From contig NZ_BSOG01000001.1 in the NCBI RefSeq assembly GCF_030160395.1, positions 90,117 through 154,116 of the forward strand: a stretch of 64,000 nucleotides of DNA. Direction: 5' to 3'. The DNA is from Chitinimonas prasina (GTDB lineage: Bacteria; Pseudomonadota; Gammaproteobacteria; Burkholderiales; Chitinimonadaceae). The notes beneath the pieces are model-generated. The model had not been told where the DNA came from. It saw nothing but the letters and a program-made list of their open reading frames with translations, and made no database searches. A program made the translations under genes and the position numbers. Positions 60,266-64,000 of this stretch are shown here, piece after piece. How positions within the stretch are numbered: the stretch's first letter is position 1; every line of letters begins with the position of its first letter.

Positions 60266-62551
60266 ATGCGGCTGGTCATTATCGCATTCGTGGCGGGTGT
60301 CGTCTGGCTGCAGTTTCAGGCAGCCTTGCCACCGCTATGGCCGGGCCTGCTGCTGGCCGCCGTGGCTGCGGCCTGTGCCTGGCGTCAGCCGCGCTGGCGA
60401 ATAGGCCTATGCCTGCTGGCTGCCTTGGGGCTAGGTGCCAGCTACGCCACCTTGCGGGCCGATATCAGGCTGGCGCAGCAACTGCCAGGCAGCCTGGAAC
60501 TCAAGCCACTGCAGATCGAGGGCGTGGTGGCCGGTCTGCCCCAGCCCAGCCAGTACGGCCCGCGCCTGCGCTTTGCAGTGGACCAGGCACCGCCCGGGGT
60601 GCCGGCCTTGCTGCTGCTGAACGACTACGCCCGCCCAGCCCAAGACTGGCATGCAGGCGAACGCTGGCGCCTGACCGTGCGGCTCAAGCGCCCCCATGGC
60701 AGCCTGAACCCCGGCAGTTTCGACTACCAGGCCTGGCTGCTGGGCGAAGGCATAGGCGCCACCGGCAGCATCGCCAAGCGCCATCGTAGCCTGCTGGATG
60801 CCCATGACCAAGGCCCCGGCTCGCTGCTGCACCGCAGCCGCGCCTGGCTGGCGCAGCGCATACAGCAGCAGTTGCCGGAGCAGCCCTTTGCCGGCGTGAT
60901 TGTCGCCCTGGTCATCGGCGAGCAGTCAGGCATCAGCCAGGATCAATGGCGCCTGTTCAGGCAGACCGGCATTACCCATCTGGTCAGCATCTCCGGCCTG
61001 CATGTCACCCTGGTCGCTGGGCTGCTCGGAGCCACCGTCGGCTGGCTATGGCGACGCTCCGCCCGTCTCACCTTGCAACTGCCCGCCCGCAAGGCCGCCC
61101 TGATCGCCGCCGTGGCGGGGGCATTGGCCTATAGCGTGCTGGCCGGTTTTTCGGTGCCGACCCAACGTACGCTCTACATGCTGGTAGTGGCGGCCATCGC
61201 CCTGGCCAGCCATCGCGCGCTGTCCATCTCCACCATCTGGACCCTGGCGCTGGGCACCACGGTGTTGCTCGACCCCTGGTCGGTGCTGTCTGCCGGTTTC
61301 TGGCTGTCTTATCTGACCGTGGGCGCCATGCTCTGGGCGCTGTCTGGCCGCCACGGCCATTCGCAGGGCTGGCGCCAGCGATTGCTGCAATGGGGCGCGG
61401 TGCAATGGGCCGCCACGTTGGGCTCGTTGCCACTGCTACTACTGCTGTTCCAGCAATTGCCGCTGGCCTCGCCTCTGGCCAACGCCATCGCGATACCCCT
61501 GATCAGCAGCGTCGTTACCCCGCTGTCCCTGCTGGGTGCGCTGGACCCTACAGGCCTGTTGCTGCAATTGGCGCACTGGCTGCTGACCCAAACCCTCTGG
61601 CTGATCTCGCCGCTGGCAGAAAGCCGCCTGCAATGGACCCAGGCCGCCCCGGCAGGCTGGCTGATACTACCCGCCGCCCTGGCCACGGCCCTTCTGCTGT
61701 TGCCACGAGGCGCACCGGGCAAACTGGCCTGCTGCGCCTTGCTCCTGCCCCTGCTGCTGCCCTTGCACCAGGCAATGCCGCAAGGCCACTTCCGCGCCAC
61801 CGTCTATGACGTGGGCCAGGGCTTGGCCGTGCTGGTAGAGACACCCCGGCATGCGTTGCTGTTCGATACCGGCCCCGAGGGCGGAGGTGGCCGTACCGTG
61901 CCATCGGCCCTGCGCGCCAGCGGCATCAAGATGCTGGACGCCTTGGTATTAAGCCATGACGATGGCGACCACACCGGCGGTGCCGCACTGGTGCTGCAGG
62001 AGGTCGGCGTTAACCGCATCGTCGGCACTGCACTGGCCGCCAACAAGCTGCCCGCAGGCCGCCCCATTCCGCCTCACCTACCCTGCCGGGCTGGCCAGCA
62101 GTGGGTATGGGATGGCATACGGTTCGCCATGCTGCATCCACAAACGGATGGCGGCATGGCGGGCGACGACAACGCCAACAGCTGTGTACTCAGGATCAGC
62201 GGGCCAGGTGGCAGCCTCTTGCTGCCCGGAGATATCGGCATGAAGGAAGAAGCTCTGTTGGTCGGGCAGGCGCAGAACCTGACCGCCGACGTGCTGGTGA
62301 TACCCCACCACGGCTCGGACACCGCCTCCAGCCCTGCCTTCATCGATGCCGTATCACCCCGCCTGGCCATCGCCACGGCAGGCTATCGCAACCACTTCCG
62401 CCATCCCAGACCCGCCGTGGTGGCACGCTACCAGGCCGCAGGTGCCAAGGTGCTGCGCAGCGACGTGGACGGCGCGGTACGGCTGGACTTTGCTCCGGAT
62501 GGGTTGGCGGTGAACAGCTGGCGGGAGATCAAACGGCGGTACTGGCACTGA
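60266..62551 (+). CDS. comEC: DNA internalization competence protein ComEC/Rec2
   Basis: This 761-residue protein forms the inner-membrane channel for single-stranded DNA in natural transformation. It has an N-terminal DUF4131 OB-like domain and a central Competence domain with many membrane segments, including HLVSISGLHVTLVAGLLG. A C-terminal metallo-beta-lactamase domain has LSHDDGDHTGG and VLVIPHHGSDTASS. With pilU in the same window this supports a type IV pilus-based uptake route. It begins 16 bp after a strong purine-rich site (AAGGAGAG). Confidence 0.95.
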   Translation: MRLVIIAFVAGVVWLQFQAALPPLWPGLLLAAVAAACAWRQPRWRIGLCLLAALGLGASYATLRADIRLAQQLPGSLELKPLQIEGVVAGLPQPSQYGPRLRFAVDQAPPGVPALLLLNDYARPAQDWHAGERWRLTVRLKRPHGSLNPGSFDYQAWLLGEGIGATGSIAKRHRSLLDAHDQGPGSLLHRSRAWLAQRIQQQLPEQPFAGVIVALVIGEQSGISQDQWRLFRQTGITHLVSISGLHVTLVAGLLGATVGWLWRRSARLTLQLPARKAALIAAVAGALAYSVLAGFSVPTQRTLYMLVVAAIALASHRALSISTIWTLALGTTVLLDPWSVLSAGFWLSYLTVGAMLWALSGRHGHSQGWRQRLLQWGAVQWAATLGSLPLLLLLFQQLPLASPLANAIAIPLISSVVTPLSLLGALDPTGLLLQLAHWLLTQTLWLISPLAESRLQWTQAAPAGWLILPAALATALLLLPRGAPGKLACCALLLPLLLPLHQAMPQGHFRATVYDVGQGLAVLVETPRHALLFDTGPEGGGGRTVPSALRASGIKMLDALVLSHDDGDHTGGAALVLQEVGVNRIVGTALAANKLPAGRPIPPHLPCRAGQQWVWDGIRFAMLHPQTDGGMAGDDNANSCVLRISGPGGSLLLPGDIGMKEEALLVGQAQNLTADVLVIPHHGSDTASSPAFIDAVSPRLAIATAGYRNHFRHPRPAVVARYQAAGAKVLRSDVDGAVRLDFAPDGLAVNSWREIKRRYWH

Positions 62552-62573
62552 CCTGGCTGAGGCCACTCCCCAC

Positions 62574-63509
62574 TCAAAGCCCACCCGCAAGCTGTTCCGG
62601 TGGCGCCAGCAGGATGGTAGCAATCACCACATTGCCGGCACCCTGGTAGGCCAGCGATTCAAAGCTCATGGCGCGGGCCATGGAGATGCCTCGGCCATTG
62701 GGGTCGAATGCGCGGGCGGGGTCGAAGTCGAGGAAGCGATTCCAGTCAAAGCCATCGCCTTCGTCTTCAATCTCCACCAGCAATCTGCCGTCCTGTCGGC
62801 GGGCTACGATCTTCACTCGCTTGCCTACATGTTCGGGCTGCTGTTGCAGGGCCTCAATTTCCTCGCGCCAGCGGCCAGATTGCATCATGGCTTTCTTCTC
62901 GGCATAGCCCACGCCCAGATTGCCGTGTTCGATGGCATTGACGATCAGCTCGGTCAGGCCCAGCACAGTACGCTCTGGTGCTGGCGTCAGCTTGCCCAGC
63001 AAGGCGGCGACCCGTTGTGCTTCATCCAGTGTGCCCAGCTGGAAGCGGGCTTCGCAGAGCATGGCCAGGCCATCGAGCGGTTGGGCAGCGGCCTGCTTGA
63101 CCGAGCGGCGGGCGCGATGCTGTGCCACCGCAGCGGCCACAATCGCCAGCAGCATGTCGCGCTCGAATGGCTTGGTCAGGTAGTAGTAGGCGCCCGCCTC
63201 CATGCCCTCGCGCACGGCCTCGGGCGAGCCCACCGCCGTCTGCATCACCACCGGCAGGCCCGAAAGCTGCGGGTGGGCCTGCATGCGCTTGAGCACCTCC
63301 ATGCCATTGAGGCCGGGCATCATGCGGTCCAGCAGCACGGCATCAAAGCTGTCGCCGGCACGGGTAAGCCAGTTCCATGCTTCCTCGCCATCCGATGCCA
63401 ACTCGACGGCATAGCCGGCTTCGGTCAGGTGTTCGGCCAGGATTTCCAGATTGAAAGGCTCATCATCGACGAGCAGCAGGGTAGGCTGGGGTTTGTTGCT
63501 ACCGGTCAT
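62574..63509 (-). CDS. Response regulator with C-terminal HATPase (anti-sigma-like) domain
   Basis: This 311-residue protein has a receiver domain with Asp15/Asp16 (LLVDDEP), phospho-acceptor Asp61 (VLLDRMMPGLNG) and Lys113 (LTKPF). It is fused to an RsbW-type HATPase_c domain with N-box ELIVNAIEHGNLG, G1 box EDEGDGFDW and GRGISMARA. No SpoIIE phosphatase or HisKA domain is present. A phosphorylation-controlled anti-sigma or partner-switching kinase is the likely role. The start overlaps the stop of the upstream histidine kinase (ATGA). Confidence 0.85.
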   Translation of the reverse strand: MTGSNKPQPTLLLVDDEPFNLEILAEHLTEAGYAVELASDGEEAWNWLTRAGDSFDAVLLDRMMPGLNGMEVLKRMQAHPQLSGLPVVMQTAVGSPEAVREGMEAGAYYYLTKPFERDMLLAIVAAAVAQHRARRSVKQAAAQPLDGLAMLCEARFQLGTLDEAQRVAALLGKLTPAPERTVLGLTELIVNAIEHGNLGVGYAEKKAMMQSGRWREEIEALQQQPEHVGKRVKIVARRQDGRLLVEIEDEGDGFDWNRFLDFDPARAFDPNGRGISMARAMSFESLAYQGAGNVVIATILLAPPEQLAGGL

Positions 63510-64000
63510 GGATTTCCTCCTGGTCCGCTGCGTACGGCGGAATAGTCTACATCCCATTGTAGTTCGGGATTAGCGATCAACAGGCTCACCACAAAACGCG
63601 CGCCACCATCAGGCCGGTTCTCTGCCCGTATGCCGCCACCGTGGGCTTCGATGATCTCGCGTGAGATGGCCAGTCCCAGGCCTGTGCCACCCGCACCGGT
63701 CTTGGTCTTGGAGCTCTGGATGAACTTATCGAAGATGGTGGCCAGTTCATCCGGCGGAACGCCCACGCCCTCGTCATCCACGGCCAGCTGTATGCAGCCG
63801 CCCTCCTGCCAGGCGCTGAGGGTGACATTCCCGCCCTCGGGGCTGAACTTGACGGCATTTGAAACCAGATTGCGCAGCACCTGTATCAACCGCAGCGAAT
63901 CCCCTTTCACCCTTGGCAGATCGTCCACCAAGGTGATGTGGATGCGCAGGCCGCGATCGCGCGCCAGCGGAATGAATTCGCTGGCCACCTCGCGCACGAT
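63506..64000 (-). CDS. Sensor histidine kinase (C-terminal part)
   Basis: Only the last 164 codons are in the window; the frame runs off the end. Visible is a HATPase_c domain with N-box LRNLVSNAVKFSPEGG, G1 DDEGVGVPPDEL, F-box IFDKFIQ and G2 GTGLGLAISREIIEAHGG. It is the cognate-kinase candidate for the receiver-HATPase protein with which it overlaps by 4 bp. Sensor domains are outside the window. Confidence 0.9.
   Translation of the reverse strand: MVREVASEFIPLARDRGLRIHITLVDDLPRVKGDSLRLIQVLRNLVSNAVKFSPEGGNVTLSAWQEGGCIQLAVDDEGVGVPPDELATIFDKFIQSSKTKTGAGGTGLGLAISREIIEAHGGGIRAENRPDGGARFVVSLLIANPELQWDVDYSAVRSGPGGNP

Overview
The window is a GC-rich stretch of bacterial chromosome, densely packed with genes on both strands, from a betaproteobacterium most like the Neisseriales (Chitinimonas/Chitinivorax-type). 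This placement is inferred from gene content: a di-heme membrane-anchored cytochrome c5, a Neisseria/Burkholderia-type porin, Coq7, ErpA, divergent cyaY/lptM, glcDEF, PilU and ComEC. ATA isoleucine codons are frequent throughout. No prophage, complete insertion sequence, CRISPR array or defence island is visible. Most of the window is ordinary housekeeping chromosome.

Layout. 0-5.2 kb: end of an SRPBCC gene, an SDR, erpA, an argC-DUF6776-bactofilin run and rplM-rpsI. 5.4-11 kb: a candidate small RNA, OsmC, an MFS exporter, Coq7, two cyclophilins, LpxH and a phasin-like protein. 11.2-16.7 kb: glcDEF, an orphan HmuV-like ATPase and a GST. 16.9-24.4 kb: a basic amino acid decarboxylase, lptM, cyaY, a porin, MscL, peptidase E, tRNA-Arg(CCG), cytochrome c5 and a ferredoxin. 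24.5-26.1 kb: two adjacent related proteins of unknown function. 26.3-34 kb: EttA, a pseudouridine synthase, TPR and VF530 proteins, a Tim44-like protein, threonine aldolase and a cNMP-binding protein. 34.2-36.3 kb: pilU followed by a 165-bp tandem repeat array with two alternating unit types. 36.3-47.7 kb: a thioredoxin-like protein, an AAA ATPase, a sterol desaturase, SrkA, a DUF1615 lipoprotein, a solute-binding protein and a HerA-like ATPase. 47.8-52 kb: a minus-strand run cca, holin-IV membrane protein, Pro-1 tautomerase-like, PrpF-like, GhrA-like. 52-64 kb: cysK, a secreted protein, a MATE exporter, a MITE-like element, an unknown ORF behind two SAM-II-type aptamers, dtd, sdaA, rsmJ, comEC and a two-component system.

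The most notable region is 56.07-56.74 kb on the minus strand. A promoter is followed by a SAM-II riboswitch, an intrinsic terminator, a second SAM-II-like aptamer with an extra helix, and a Shine-Dalgarno sequence in front of a 114-residue protein that I do not recognise. A 278-bp MITE-like element (23/24-bp terminal inverted repeats, TAA target duplication) lies between this ORF and a MATE exporter on the same strand. Related termini occur as a compact 50-bp palindrome next to pilU (TTA duplication) and as a single end near 45.25 kb. Other non-coding points of interest are a candidate anti-Shine-Dalgarno small RNA upstream of rplM, a hairpin covering a Shine-Dalgarno sequence at 24.5 kb, and the repeat array at 35.4-36.2 kb.

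Among functional links, glcDEF (glycolate to glyoxylate) and the GhrA-like reductase (glyoxylate to glycolate) act on the same metabolite pair. PilU and ComEC are both parts of type IV pilus-linked DNA uptake. ErpA, CyaY, the ferredoxin and serine dehydratase share iron-sulfur metabolism.
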